Shown: in pieces, positions 17,579 through 26,764 of the stretch | Layout of the letters: each line of letters starts with the position of its first letter | How positions within the stretch are numbered: the stretch's first letter is position 1 | Assembly: GCF_003054045.1 (NCBI RefSeq) | Contig: NZ_QBKH01000010.1 | Coordinates: 52,368 to 116,367, forward strand | Direction of reading: 5' to 3' | DNA: 64,000 nucleotides | Origin: Sphingobacterium faecium | GTDB lineage: Bacteria; Bacteroidota; Bacteroidia; Sphingobacteriales; Sphingobacteriaceae | The notes under the pieces: model-generated | Told to the model about the DNA's origin: nothing | Seen by the model: only the letters and a program-made list of their open reading frames with translations | Databases searched by the model: none | Made by a program: the position numbers and the translations under genes

Positions 17579-19153
17579 ATGAAAAAATTATTCAGCTTAA
17601 TTTGCCTTATTTCTTCTATTTATAGTTGCGCAGTGGCCCAAAATCCAGCTGCAAAGTATGCTAATTTGATTACTGAAGAATCGTCTAAAAAGCATCTTAC
17701 GATCTTAGCATCGGTAGATTTTGAGGGTCGTGGCACAGGTCAGAAGGGTGGAAGATTGGCGACTGAGTATATTGCAAATGAATTTAAGAAATTAGGATTA
17801 AATGCACCGGTCGATGGTAAGTATTTTCAACCTGTGAGTTTACTAAAAAATAGTTATCAAGTTAAAAATTTCAAAATTGATGGTCGTCCTTTTGTGAATG
17901 GACAGGACCTATTGGCATTAGGTAACAACGAATTGAAATCAATCGACGATAGAGAAATTATTTTCATTGGTTATGGAATCGATGATCCTAAATATTCGGA
18001 TATCAAAGGACTTGACCTAAAAGATAAGGTCGTGCTCCTACTTAATGACAAAGAGCCTGTCGATGAACAGGGAAAATCGATCATTACTGGAACATCCAAA
18101 CTATCAGAATGGTCTACAGTCCGCAATAAAAAAATCAGAGAGATATTGAAACATAAGCCTAAATTAGTATTGGCCTATACGGAGGATCTCGGCACATGGT
18201 TAGAAAATGCAGGTGATCGAGCTACAGAAGGCCGTTTCAATTTAGCTCAGGATCAAGCTGCTCCTGAAACGAATCCAATGCCAATCGTAGTCAATATTAC
18301 AGACCATGTAGCAAATTATATTCTGAATCAAGGAAAAACTAGTCTTGCAAATATCACTACCAAAATTAATCGCACTCAGAAACCACAATCTTTTGCTATC
18401 AAAGCAGTTATTAATACACAATTGGGTATCGTTACAGAACAATTCACAGATCCTAATGTATTGGGGCTTCTTGAGGGGTCAGACCTGAAAGATGAAATCA
18501 TTGTGATCGGTGGACATTATGATCATGATGGTAAGAGTGCAAATGGTACAATTTTCCCAGGAGCAGATGACAATGCATCTGGTACAACTGCAGTTTTGGA
18601 ATTGGCGAGAGCTTTTAGCCAAGCGAAAGCTGAAGGTAATGGACCTCGAAGAAGTATACTATTTATCACTTATGCAGCTGAAGAAAAGGGATTATTAGGT
18701 TCTAAATATTATACTGAAAATCCTATTTTCCCACTGAGTAATACGGTTACCTGTATCAATATTGATATGATCGGTCGTATTGATAATAAACATTTAAATG
18801 GGAATCACAACTATATACATGCTATTGGAGCAGATAAATTAAGTTCAGAATTGGCTGCTATCAATAAAGAAGCGAATGCTAAATCTAGCCAACTTGAACT
18901 GGACTTAATGTATGATGACCCTAAAGATCCTATGCGATTATATTATCGCTCGGATCATTATAATTTCGCAAAGAAAGGTATTCCTTCTATTTTTTACTTC
19001 TCTGGTTTACATCCTCATTATCACACTCCGGATGATACAGTAGATAAAATTGATTTCCCTATTATGGTTAAAAGAGAGAAGTTTATTTTTCAAACCGCAT
19101 GGGATGTAGCAAATCGAGATATAAAACCTGCGGTAGATAGTAAAAAGGAATAA
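17579..19153 (+). CDS. Exported M28-family zinc aminopeptidase
   Basis: A 524-residue protein with a signal peptide (MKKLFSLICLISSIYSCAVA, cleavage likely before QNP). An inserted PA-like domain (about residues 120-250) precedes the peptidase core. Zinc-ligand and catalytic motifs are GGHYDHDG (His 313), GADDNASG (Asp 330/331), AAEEKG (Glu 368/369), NIDMIG and a late HYHTPDD. Family members release N-terminal amino acids from peptides in the periplasm. A Cys at position 17 of the signal region could be read as a lipobox (IYSC), so lipidation is possible. A second, shorter M28 gene lies at 44796. Confidence 0.9.
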   Translation: MKKLFSLICLISSIYSCAVAQNPAAKYANLITEESSKKHLTILASVDFEGRGTGQKGGRLATEYIANEFKKLGLNAPVDGKYFQPVSLLKNSYQVKNFKIDGRPFVNGQDLLALGNNELKSIDDREIIFIGYGIDDPKYSDIKGLDLKDKVVLLLNDKEPVDEQGKSIITGTSKLSEWSTVRNKKIREILKHKPKLVLAYTEDLGTWLENAGDRATEGRFNLAQDQAAPETNPMPIVVNITDHVANYILNQGKTSLANITTKINRTQKPQSFAIKAVINTQLGIVTEQFTDPNVLGLLEGSDLKDEIIVIGGHYDHDGKSANGTIFPGADDNASGTTAVLELARAFSQAKAEGNGPRRSILFITYAAEEKGLLGSKYYTENPIFPLSNTVTCINIDMIGRIDNKHLNGNHNYIHAIGADKLSSELAAINKEANAKSSQLELDLMYDDPKDPMRLYYRSDHYNFAKKGIPSIFYFSGLHPHYHTPDDTVDKIDFPIMVKREKFIFQTAWDVANRDIKPAVDSKKE

Positions 19154-19486
19154 TGTTAAAAATACGATAAGTTGAAAGTGGCTCCCCAGGAGGCCACTTT
19201 TTTTATGCCTGATATTATTTATGCACTATACTACCTTGTAGACATGAATGTATCAATCTTCACTACTAATTAACAAACCTTAAGCGAATTATTTGAATAA
19301 TTGTATTTTGAAGATATAATCAATAAACCTTTCCATGTCATCCTTTCTTTCAAAGCTATTATGCCCAACTAATATCCGAATCAAAAATATCGACAACTTG
19401 TTAAAAGTAAGTTAATTGATAACCATTATATAAAAAATTAATTACCTTAGAGCGCAATAAACCAACCTTTATCCTAAAGATCAATT
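19154..19486. other. 333-bp intergenic region
   Basis: It holds the terminator at 19175-19205. The rest is AT-rich; near the end, TACCTTAG at 19443-19450 is one base off the -7 consensus and could serve the next gene. I see no open frame, repeat or RNA structure beyond this. Confidence 0.6.
19175..19205 (+). terminator. Terminator after the first M28 peptidase
   Basis: AAAGTGGC (19175-19182) pairs with GCCACTTT (19193-19200), followed by TTTTT. Confidence 0.85.
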
Positions 19487-22174
19487 ATGAAGCTATATTT
19501 ATTAGCCTTGCTTTGCTTATGTTTCAATGATGCCTTTTCTCAACATTCTGGAGGTTTGAGTGGTACTGTTGTTGATCAACAAAATAAACCACTTGAAAAG
19601 GCTACAGTTTCTATCCTGATGCAACAGGATTCAGCTGTACTCTCCTACTCCTTGACCAATGAGAAAGGGGAATTCAACTTAGTTAAACTTCCGACAAATA
19701 AAAAATTGATTTTATACATCTCTCATGTAAACAGCAATAACCATCATCAAGATATTTTATTGGGTGCTGAAGAAAAAAAACAATTGGATACAATCAAACT
19801 TGGTGGGAAGCTTTTGGATGAAGTGGTTATTTCAATTGCCCCCCCTGTTCGAATGAATAAAGATACTCTTGAATATAATACTGATTTTTTTAAAACAAGA
19901 CCTAATGCGAATGCTGAAGAACTTTTAAAACAGCTGCCTGGATTACAAATCAATATGGATGGTACTATTTATTATCAAGGTAAAGAAGTCTCACAGGTAA
20001 AAGTAAATGGAAAAGATTTTTTCGCGAGTGATCTACGCATAGCGACTCGTAACCTAGATGCTTCTCTTATTAAGACGGTACAAGTATATCGTGATAAAGG
20101 AGAATCAAAAAAAATAGTGGAGGATGAAGAAAAATTGCCGATAACGATCAATCTAAAATTTAAAAAGGATTTTCTTAAAGCAAGTTTCGGTAAATTATAT
20201 GGCAGCGCCGGAACAAGAGATCGCTATGAAGCTGGTGGATTGTTCAATACTTTTAGGGATACCCTACAGCTGAGTTTTATCGGTTTCGGCAATAATATCA
20301 ATCGCGAAAGTTTTGACTATAATGAACTTAATCAACATGGTGGGTTGGGTAGATCCGAAAATTATGGTTTTAACGATTTTGGTGGACGAAATTACAACGG
20401 TAAAGCAAATGATATGGCAGTAGGATTTAACCTGAATAATGATTGGGGCAAAAAAAGCAAACTGAATGTGATGTACATGTTGAAATATAAAAAAGAAGAA
20501 GGGCAAAATACCGGAACTCAAACTGCACTATTTGACAATGTAGAACAATTTAATGAAAATGAATATAATACATATAGCAATTCATTGTCACACAATATCA
20601 ACACTCTTTTTAGACATAGGATAGACACTACAGCTTATTTTGAGTTTACCCCTAAGATTTCGCTCAAAAATAATGATGGAAATAGTGATAGTTGGATGCG
20701 AACTTATACAAAAAACAAAGCGCTAAACAATAGCATCAATAACAACAATACGAATCGATCTAATATTAATTATGATCATGGGTTTTATATTGAAAAACAG
20801 TTACATAAAAACCATATCATTTCAATAAGGAATAACATCAATATTAGTAATGATAAAGAAGAAGAAAAAGGAAATCAATGGACTCAAATTTTTCAAAATC
20901 CAAATCCTCGCTCTAGTTTATTTGAAAACAAAATCAAAAAAGAAAAATCAACCGGTACCAATACTTTTCTTGGATACAATAATAAAAGCATTGAAAAATT
21001 AAATTTTGATTTTTATATTTCGTTTAATACCTCTGAGAATGGTCCACAACAAAATGTATTCTATGATCGGGATAGTACAGGTACCATACATGGTGAACAG
21101 TTTGAGAACAGTTATCGGTTTAAATCGGAAGAATATGTATCAGGTATTAAATTCTTTTGGAAACCCTTAAAAAAAATAACCGTAAATTTTGGTACTGCTT
21201 ACGCGATTAAAGACAATCACTTTAATTTATTTAAAATTAATGAACGGAGATCAACGTCCAATGGGTATTGGCTTCCCAATATTAATATTAGATTTCAGGA
21301 TTTTGATCTATCTTGGTCAAAAGATCTAGAGTCACCAGCGACATCTAGGACACAGACTGTAATAGATACATTAAATCCGCTAATGACCCGATTACCTTCT
21401 TTTTTTTACGAAAATATTCTAAGGCAAAATGCGAGGTTCTCCTTTAATAAATATGCGCAAAAATACCAAGTAGGCATTCATATCAATGTAAATTATAAAG
21501 ATAAAAGTGAAGGCTATAAAAGCTGGCGGGAAGTATCTAATGGGCATTATACAATCCAATCTTTTCAAGCTGGGTCGACCAGTAATCAAAGCCTATATCT
21601 ATATGGCAGATATAATTTTAAATCAGGAAATGATTGGGTATTTTATATTTCCCAAAATAGTAGTTTATATACCTATCAGCAATACGCATCTATCAATAAT
21701 GTGGACAATAAATTAACAAATCTGGGTATAAATCTAAATCAAGAATTTTCTATTAATTGGAAAAATCTAATCGGTTTTACGCCTAAATACACCTATAATT
21801 GGAGCAAATCTATGAACTCTGTTAAAAACAATCCAGATTTTATAGAAAGTGCATACAAAACACATCAGATCGGAGCAGGTTTAAATATAAATCCTATAAA
21901 AGGATTTTCTCTAGAAACTTCTTACTCTTTGGAAAATAGAGCGAGTGGTTTAAATGAACGAGAAAATTATCATATCTTAAATTCATCTTTTTATTATACA
22001 CTAAAAAATAATTCTCAAATTAAACTAACGGGTTTTGACATCCTAAATCAGAATAGACAAAACTATTGGGGGATTAATGGAAATACAACCTATTTTCAAA
22101 ATACGGTTACGCTGAGACAATACTTTTTATTGGGATATATTTATAAATTTAAAGTAACGAAATTGAAAAATTAA
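19487..22174 (+). CDS. TonB-dependent receptor-like outer-membrane beta-barrel protein
   Basis: An 895-residue outer-membrane protein. Signal peptide at about residues 1-18 (cleavage after FSQ), a carboxypeptidase-D regulatory-like domain at about 22-100 (GTVVDQQNKPLEKATVSILM), a TonB plug-like region at about 115-215 (LLKQLPGLQINMDGTIYYQGKEVSQVKVNGKDFF), then a barrel to the C-terminus. It belongs to the outer-membrane beta-barrel (OMP_b-brl_3-like) receptors of Bacteroidota and resembles in plan the gene at 53318. No SusD or GLPGLI gene is adjacent, so the substrate is open. Confidence 0.88.
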   Translation: MKLYLLALLCLCFNDAFSQHSGGLSGTVVDQQNKPLEKATVSILMQQDSAVLSYSLTNEKGEFNLVKLPTNKKLILYISHVNSNNHHQDILLGAEEKKQLDTIKLGGKLLDEVVISIAPPVRMNKDTLEYNTDFFKTRPNANAEELLKQLPGLQINMDGTIYYQGKEVSQVKVNGKDFFASDLRIATRNLDASLIKTVQVYRDKGESKKIVEDEEKLPITINLKFKKDFLKASFGKLYGSAGTRDRYEAGGLFNTFRDTLQLSFIGFGNNINRESFDYNELNQHGGLGRSENYGFNDFGGRNYNGKANDMAVGFNLNNDWGKKSKLNVMYMLKYKKEEGQNTGTQTALFDNVEQFNENEYNTYSNSLSHNINTLFRHRIDTTAYFEFTPKISLKNNDGNSDSWMRTYTKNKALNNSINNNNTNRSNINYDHGFYIEKQLHKNHIISIRNNINISNDKEEEKGNQWTQIFQNPNPRSSLFENKIKKEKSTGTNTFLGYNNKSIEKLNFDFYISFNTSENGPQQNVFYDRDSTGTIHGEQFENSYRFKSEEYVSGIKFFWKPLKKITVNFGTAYAIKDNHFNLFKINERRSTSNGYWLPNINIRFQDFDLSWSKDLESPATSRTQTVIDTLNPLMTRLPSFFYENILRQNARFSFNKYAQKYQVGIHINVNYKDKSEGYKSWREVSNGHYTIQSFQAGSTSNQSLYLYGRYNFKSGNDWVFYISQNSSLYTYQQYASINNVDNKLTNLGINLNQEFSINWKNLIGFTPKYTYNWSKSMNSVKNNPDFIESAYKTHQIGAGLNINPIKGFSLETSYSLENRASGLNERENYHILNSSFYYTLKNNSQIKLTGFDILNQNRQNYWGINGNTTYFQNTVTLRQYFLLGYIYKFKVTKLKN

Positions 22175-22220
22175 ACAAACAGGCTTCTAAATTGTTGAAA
22201 CTGTAGCAAATATATTAAAT

Positions 22221-23117
22221 ATGGCATTTGTAGATTACTATCAAGTACTTGGTATAGACAAAACCGCATCTACTGATGATGTGAAAAAGGCTTATCGAAA
22301 ATTAGCGCGAAAATATCATCCTGATCTGAATCCAAACGATGAGGCTGCTAAACAAAAATTTCAGGAAATCAATGAAGCCAACGAGGTGCTTTCAGATAGT
22401 GAAAAGCGTAAAAAGTATGATCAATATGGAGAAAACTGGCAACGTGGTGAAGAGTATGAGAAAGCACAGCAACAGTACCGTCAATCGGGAGGTAATGCCT
22501 ATGGCGGATCGCAAAGTTATTCAGGTAATTTTGACGATGGACAATTTTCTGATTTCTTTGAACAAATGTTTGGTAGCAGAGCTGGTGGTGGAAGAAGAAA
22601 TAATTTCCGTGGTCAAGACCTGAATGCAGACTTAGAGTTGACACAACAACAAGCATACACCACGCATGCACAGACTTTTACCATTAATGGAAAAAACATC
22701 CGCATCACCATCCAAGCAGGTGTGGAAGATGGACAAAAAATAAAACTAAAAGGTCTTGGAAGTGAAGGTCTCAATGGCGGTCCTAAAGGCGACCTCTACA
22801 TCACTTTTCACATTGCTCCCGATCCGAAGTTCAAGAGACAGGGAAATGACCTGTACACGTCTTTAGATATTGATTTATACACCGCTATTTTGGGAGGCGA
22901 AGCTATTCTGGATACTTATGGAGGTAAAGTAAAACTTAAAATACAGCCCGAAACACAAAATAATACTAAAGTAAGATTGAAAGGAAAAGGTTTTCCTATT
23001 TATAAGAAAGAAGGCGAATTTGGTGATTTATACGTCAGTATGAACATCCTTATCCCGAACAATTTAACAGACAAAGAAAAGGAACTATTCCAACAATTAG
23101 CTGATCTAAAAAAATAA
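22221..23117 (+). CDS. cbpA: DnaJ-family co-chaperone, CbpA type
   Basis: A 298-residue J-domain protein. The J domain covers residues 1-70 with the HPD motif at 33-35, followed by a Gly-rich linker (about 85-130) and the two C-terminal beta-barrel substrate domains; the zinc-finger of DnaJ is missing, which is the CbpA layout. It stimulates DnaK and, in E. coli, also binds curved DNA. The next gene, four bases on, is a CbpM homologue that would inhibit or steer it, so the pair is a regulated co-chaperone unit. Confidence 0.9.
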   Translation: MAFVDYYQVLGIDKTASTDDVKKAYRKLARKYHPDLNPNDEAAKQKFQEINEANEVLSDSEKRKKYDQYGENWQRGEEYEKAQQQYRQSGGNAYGGSQSYSGNFDDGQFSDFFEQMFGSRAGGGRRNNFRGQDLNADLELTQQQAYTTHAQTFTINGKNIRITIQAGVEDGQKIKLKGLGSEGLNGGPKGDLYITFHIAPDPKFKRQGNDLYTSLDIDLYTAILGGEAILDTYGGKVKLKIQPETQNNTKVRLKGKGFPIYKKEGEFGDLYVSMNILIPNNLTDKEKELFQQLADLKK

Positions 23118-23121
23118 TCTC

Positions 23122-23412
23122 ATGGAAAGGACCCTAATTAAATTATCTGATTACTGTCTTTCAAGGAAAGCTGAAATCACTTTTATTGATACCTTAAATG
23201 AATATGGTCTTCTGCACATTATTATTGAACAAGAAGAAAAATACATTGAAGAAGATCAACTTAAAGATTTGGAAAGATTTTCGAACTGGTATTATGATTT
23301 AGATGTGAATCCTGCTGGTATAGAAGTTGCCCATCATCTGATTCAAAAAGTAGAGGAGCTTCAAAATGAATTGTATCGATTAAAAAATCAACTTAAATCT
23401 TGGGATTCATAA
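23122..23412 (+). CDS. cbpM: Chaperone modulator CbpM
   Basis: A 96-residue protein of the CbpM/MerR_2-like family. It shows the N-terminal MERTLIKLSDYCLS segment, a helix-turn-helix-like middle (FIDTLNEYGLL) and a C-terminal coiled coil (VEELQNELYRLKNQLKS). In E. coli CbpM binds the J domain of CbpA and blocks its activity. The position directly after cbpA strongly supports the call. Confidence 0.88.
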   Translation: MERTLIKLSDYCLSRKAEITFIDTLNEYGLLHIIIEQEEKYIEEDQLKDLERFSNWYYDLDVNPAGIEVAHHLIQKVEELQNELYRLKNQLKSWDS

Positions 23413-23425
23413 TTCCAAGATTTAA
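23393..23425. terminator. Possible terminator between convergent cbpM and lipoprotein genes
   Basis: TTAAATCTTGG and CCAAGATTTAA are perfect 11-bp arms 11 bases apart, spanning the cbpM stop codon. There is no strong T run, so termination would be weak. Confidence 0.45.
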
Positions 23426-23435
23426 ATTGTATTGG

Positions 23436-24326
23436 TCAATGCTTATCAGGGTCTGAATGATCATTTTTAACAACGATTTCCTTTCGCCAAATAACACGAT
23501 GCTGCAGATCTGTTAGTTCTAATTGATAGATTCCTTTACAGACAACAAAAGAACCATATGATTGTCCTGGCTGTAGAAGTCTATAAATGATTAGTTTCTT
23601 TGTGCCATCGCCATTTTGGAAAAAGCCTTTCATCAATGTGTAATTTTCTCGTTGAATAAAATCAGCTGGGATTTTATAATCAAAATGCCCCCTACTACTA
23701 TCATCAGGACAAAGAATCTCCGTGCGGCTAGGTGTAAAAATATAATGCTGCCTATACATGGAAGCATTTGAAATCGCAAGATCTTCTATTTGATCGAAAT
23801 GATGGTCAAATTGCTCTGGAATTATGTAGATCAAACTTACGTATTCTTCTTTTCCTAATTCCTGCTTAAAGGGAATTATAGCATGATAGATAACTTGATT
23901 ATTATATGTTGTTGTTTGATAATAATACATTCCCTCATCCGTCTTTTTTATTGAAAATCCATCTCTGGAAACTAATGCTTTTGTATTTTTAAAACGTTCG
24001 CTAGTTTTATTATTGATTAAGCTGATCAACCTAAATGCGGTATCACCTCTACTTTTTCCATTAAATAAAACACTATAGTGTGTAGCGTGGTAGCCAAGTT
24101 TGCTCATGATCTGCTTATCACCTTTCGAAAGATGAGCGGTCTGCAATCCAATTTTTGTGTTATTATCATAATTTAAGAAATGATTCCCCACATATACAGA
24201 CATATTGCGGTCAACATTAACAAAGTATTCATCCCCCTCGACTATAAACCCTTTGGGCGTAAACTGATAGGATGATCGGCATGAAATCAAGACGATCACT
24301 GTAAATAATATAACAAGAATTTTCAT
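23436..24326 (-). CDS. Predicted lipoprotein of unknown function
   Basis: A 296-residue protein with a lipobox, VLISC (Cys 16), then about 280 mixed residues that I cannot place in a family. No catalytic motif stands out. It lies directly downstream of the BlaI/M56-TonB pair on the same strand but is separated from it by a terminator, so it need not be part of that regulon. A -7 box TATTTTTG (minus strand, 24341-24334) ends only seven bases before the ATG, so the mRNA may be leaderless. Confidence 0.7.
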   Translation of the reverse strand: MKILVILFTVIVLISCRSSYQFTPKGFIVEGDEYFVNVDRNMSVYVGNHFLNYDNNTKIGLQTAHLSKGDKQIMSKLGYHATHYSVLFNGKSRGDTAFRLISLINNKTSERFKNTKALVSRDGFSIKKTDEGMYYYQTTTYNNQVIYHAIIPFKQELGKEEYVSLIYIIPEQFDHHFDQIEDLAISNASMYRQHYIFTPSRTEILCPDDSSRGHFDYKIPADFIQRENYTLMKGFFQNGDGTKKLIIYRLLQPGQSYGSFVVCKGIYQLELTDLQHRVIWRKEIVVKNDHSDPDKH

Positions 24327-24333
24327 GATATGT

Positions 24334-24341
24334 CAAAAATA
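24334..24341 (-). promoter_or_regulatory. -7 box very close to the start of the lipoprotein gene
   Basis: Minus-strand TATTTTTG matches TAnnTTTG and overlaps the T run of the preceding terminator, so it may be chance. If used, transcription would begin at or next to the ATG. Confidence 0.3.
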
Positions 24342-24363
24342 AAGCTCCCTGGAAGGAGCCTTT
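24335..24363 (-). terminator. Terminator after the M56-TonB gene
   Basis: On the minus strand AAAGGCTCC-TTCCAG-GGAGCTTT (one bulge) is followed by ATTTTT. It lies just after the stop codon at 24368. Confidence 0.75.
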
Positions 24364-24367
24364 AAGT

Positions 24368-26035
24368 TTATTGAATGATTGTATTTAATCGGATGGGCAA
24401 TGTGTAAGCAACGCGCACAGTATGTCCGTTTTGAACACCAGGTCTCCATTTTTCAGGATAATTTTTAATGACATCAACTGCCGCCTGACCGGTTCCATAC
24501 TTTAAATCCTTTTTAATTTCTACGTTGGAAAGGCTTCCATCCTTTTCAACAATAAAACTAACCTCTACTACACCGTTTATTCCGTTTTTCAATGCTTCGG
24601 CAGGATAGCTGTAATGAGCACCAATATATTTCATGAATTCTCCCATTCCCTGAGGGGGATTAGGTTTTACTTCAACAGCAGTAAATATGGTATTTGGTCC
24701 TGGGTTACTATCTTCTTGAACTGTTGATGAACTCTGCAAAACGATTTCCTGATTGCTACCATCTGATACTTGATCTTTAGTTACTTTAGGCGCAGGAAAT
24801 TTGACATGATCGATTTTAATTGGAAGTGTAAATGCAACGCGTACAGGCTTTCCATTGTGAATTCCTGCTTTCCATTTTTTTCCATTTTTAACAACTGCTT
24901 CAGCTGCTAGAGCAGATCCAAATCCTAAGTCATTTTTTGCTTTAACATGGGCTACGCGACCATCTTTTTCAACAGTAAATCCTACTGAAATTGTACCTGT
25001 TATATGGTTATCGGTCATTTCTTTTGTATACTTGAAATTCTGACCAATGTATTTCATGTAAGCCTGCATACCTCCAACTGGCTGAGGTAAGACTTCAGGT
25101 CTAGCATAAATTTTATCCTCTTGTTCTAATTCTGGTATTTCAATAAGTGAACTTACGGCCTGTGACACTACTGGTAATTTTACATCTATGACTTTAATAA
25201 GTTCGGTCTTAGCATCGACTGTATTGTTTAAAACAAGTCCTGCAAAACCAATTATACCAGCAATTGGAACCATCAAAGTATATTTCCATTGATTGGATTT
25301 TTTTGATCTATTTTGAAATAACATCATAATTCTCTTTTTTAAAATGGACTCACTGGCAAACTCATGTGATAAGATATGAGTGGGCACGCGAAGTGCATTT
25401 GCGATTAATAATTCTGCATAAGATGTCTTATCTGCTGCAGCACAAAGTTGATCAGCAATACATTCATGCTGAAATTTCAATTCTTTGATATAAAAAAAGA
25501 GTACAGGATTGAACCAGTTAAAAATTCGGACGATCTCTATTAATAAAATATCATAGGAATGACCTTGCTGAACATGAACCAACTCATGACGATAAATGAT
25601 GGTATTGTGCTTAGCTTCCTGACCGATATAAATAAAACTTAGAAAAGAAAATGATGTGTTTCCCTCTGATTGATTAAAGCGCTGATAAAGTCTTATTAAT
25701 CGAATCAAAAAATACAGAACTGCAAGTGATATGGAAAACCAATATATGAGCTCAAAATTCCAGTTTAATTGCCAAAAATGATGCTGATGAACAATTTCGA
25801 TTTCAGGAATACTCAATTCGGCCAATTCTAGCGAGATAGCAGGCATTAACTTAGTTTGATAAGCTAGATTGGATAAATCTATAAACCGTATCGCTGGTAA
25901 AGTAAAAGACAATACTACTGCACTCAATAAATAAACTCTATTTCCCTGAAAAAAAGTAAGTTTGCGCAAAAATATATGGTAAATGATATAGAATGCAATT
26001 AAACTTAAATTTGCTAAAATAAGGTAAGCGATCAT
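24368..26035 (-). CDS. M56 (BlaR1-type) membrane metallopeptidase with two TonB C-terminal domains
   Basis: A 555-residue membrane protein. Spans lie at about residues 2-22, 34-50, 96-114, 170-184 and 251-269. The zinc peptidase motif HELVH is at 150-154, with the third ligand in HECIAD (190-195). After the last span come two repeats of a TonB C-terminal domain (about 315-412 and 450-550), each opening with GG/GM-x-x-x-x-MKYIG and ending in VRVA(F/Y)TLPI. In classical BlaR1 the extracellular sensor is a penicillin-binding domain; here TonB domains occupy that place. With the BlaI-type repressor gene 27 bases upstream it should form a sense-and-cleave pair. The inducing signal is unknown. Confidence 0.9.
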   Translation of the reverse strand: MIAYLILANLSLIAFYIIYHIFLRKLTFFQGNRVYLLSAVVLSFTLPAIRFIDLSNLAYQTKLMPAISLELAELSIPEIEIVHQHHFWQLNWNFELIYWFSISLAVLYFLIRLIRLYQRFNQSEGNTSFSFLSFIYIGQEAKHNTIIYRHELVHVQQGHSYDILLIEIVRIFNWFNPVLFFYIKELKFQHECIADQLCAAADKTSYAELLIANALRVPTHILSHEFASESILKKRIMMLFQNRSKKSNQWKYTLMVPIAGIIGFAGLVLNNTVDAKTELIKVIDVKLPVVSQAVSSLIEIPELEQEDKIYARPEVLPQPVGGMQAYMKYIGQNFKYTKEMTDNHITGTISVGFTVEKDGRVAHVKAKNDLGFGSALAAEAVVKNGKKWKAGIHNGKPVRVAFTLPIKIDHVKFPAPKVTKDQVSDGSNQEIVLQSSSTVQEDSNPGPNTIFTAVEVKPNPPQGMGEFMKYIGAHYSYPAEALKNGINGVVEVSFIVEKDGSLSNVEIKKDLKYGTGQAAVDVIKNYPEKWRPGVQNGHTVRVAYTLPIRLNTIIQ

Positions 26036-26062
26036 AATATGGGATTTAATTGTTGAAAAACA

Positions 26063-26437
26063 CTACATTTTCTTTTGCTTTGCAATCATCTCCAGTAACT
26101 CATTGACTTCACCAAGGTTTAACTTATTTTCTTCCAAAAAATAAGATAACATACTCGTGGCCGAGTTATCAAAATAATTATGCAATAGTTTCCCTGTAAT
26201 TAGTTTTTTATATTCTTCTTTTGTAATCTTTGGGATATAACGATGACTTTTCCCAAAAGATTCGTGCTCCAGAAAACCCTTGGTTTCCAAAATGCGCACT
26301 ATTGTCGAAACAGTATTATAAGCTGGCTTGGGTTCTGGTAAACGATCGATCACTTCTTTAACAAAGGCTCCATTCATTTCCCATAGCTCATGCATAATTT
26401 GCTCTTCAGCTTTTGTAAGTTCTTTAATTTCGTTCAT
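26063..26437 (-). CDS. BlaI/MecI-type transcriptional repressor
   Basis: A 124-residue winged-helix repressor of the BlaI/MecI/CopY family: N-terminal LTKAEEQIMHELWEM, recognition region RLPEPKPAYNTVSTIVRILETKGFLEHE, and a C-terminal dimerisation part. In this family an M56 peptidase cleaves the repressor when the signal is present. Two operator-like dyads overlap the promoter just upstream (26495-26530), which implies autoregulation of the repressor-peptidase unit. Start ATG at 26437 fits the family. Confidence 0.92.
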   Translation of the reverse strand: MNEIKELTKAEEQIMHELWEMNGAFVKEVIDRLPEPKPAYNTVSTIVRILETKGFLEHESFGKSHRYIPKITKEEYKKLITGKLLHNYFDNSATSMLSYFLEENKLNLGEVNELLEMIAKQKKM

Positions 26438-26485
26438 AACTCTATTTATTAAAAAGGCACGTCTGCCAATAATCGATTATATAAC

Positions 26486-26516
26486 AAGTATAAAACTAAA
26501 AACTTAGTTATCAAAC
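26486..26516 (-). promoter_or_regulatory. Promoter of the BlaI/M56-TonB operon
   Basis: On the minus strand TTTG (26516-26513), 19 bases, then TATACTTG (26493-26486) matches the Bacteroidota consensus TTTG-N19-TAnnTTTG with one mismatch and exact spacing. Transcription would start near 26480, about 43 bases before the ATG. Confidence 0.65.
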
Positions 26517-26530
26517 TAAAAACTTAGTTA
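26495..26530. promoter_or_regulatory. Two tandem BlaI-type operators
   Basis: Two identical 16-bp palindromes, AACTAA-AAAC-TTAGTT, at 26495-26510 and 26515-26530, are exactly 20 bp apart, about two helical turns. They lie between and over the -33 and -7 elements of the BlaI promoter, where a repressor dimer on each would block polymerase. Confidence 0.7.
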
Positions 26531-26641
26531 CATATTATAATTTACTAATAATGAGAACAATAAAATTAATATAGATATATAATTGTAATAAATAATGGAA
26601 TAAAGTATCCAGTTTATGGTTTGGCTAGATAACATATTTGA

Positions 26642-26688
26642 ATCGAAATGTCAAATAATAATTCTAATCTATTATTTAACATCTCGAT
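26642..26688 (-). repeat. 18-bp inverted repeat that pairs fully only in minus-strand RNA
   Basis: Arms 26642-26659 and 26671-26688 with an 11-base loop. The two imperfect positions are A-C type in plus-strand RNA but G-U in minus-strand RNA, so the hairpin is complete only in a transcript running out of arfB. There is no U tract after it, so it may protect the 3' end rather than terminate. Confidence 0.5.
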
Positions 26689-26764
26689 CCTTGAGTATCC
26701 TTCTTTAATTGTAAATGCTGTCGAGCGACTATTTAGAAATTAATGATTGGAAACCTTTATCTAT

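Larger units (their letters stand above)
26438..26764. other. 327-bp intergenic region upstream of the BlaI gene
   Basis: It holds the promoter and two operators (26486-26530) and a long imperfect inverted repeat (26642-26688) downstream of arfB. The stretch 26531-26641 is very AT-rich and shows nothing else I can name. Confidence 0.65.
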
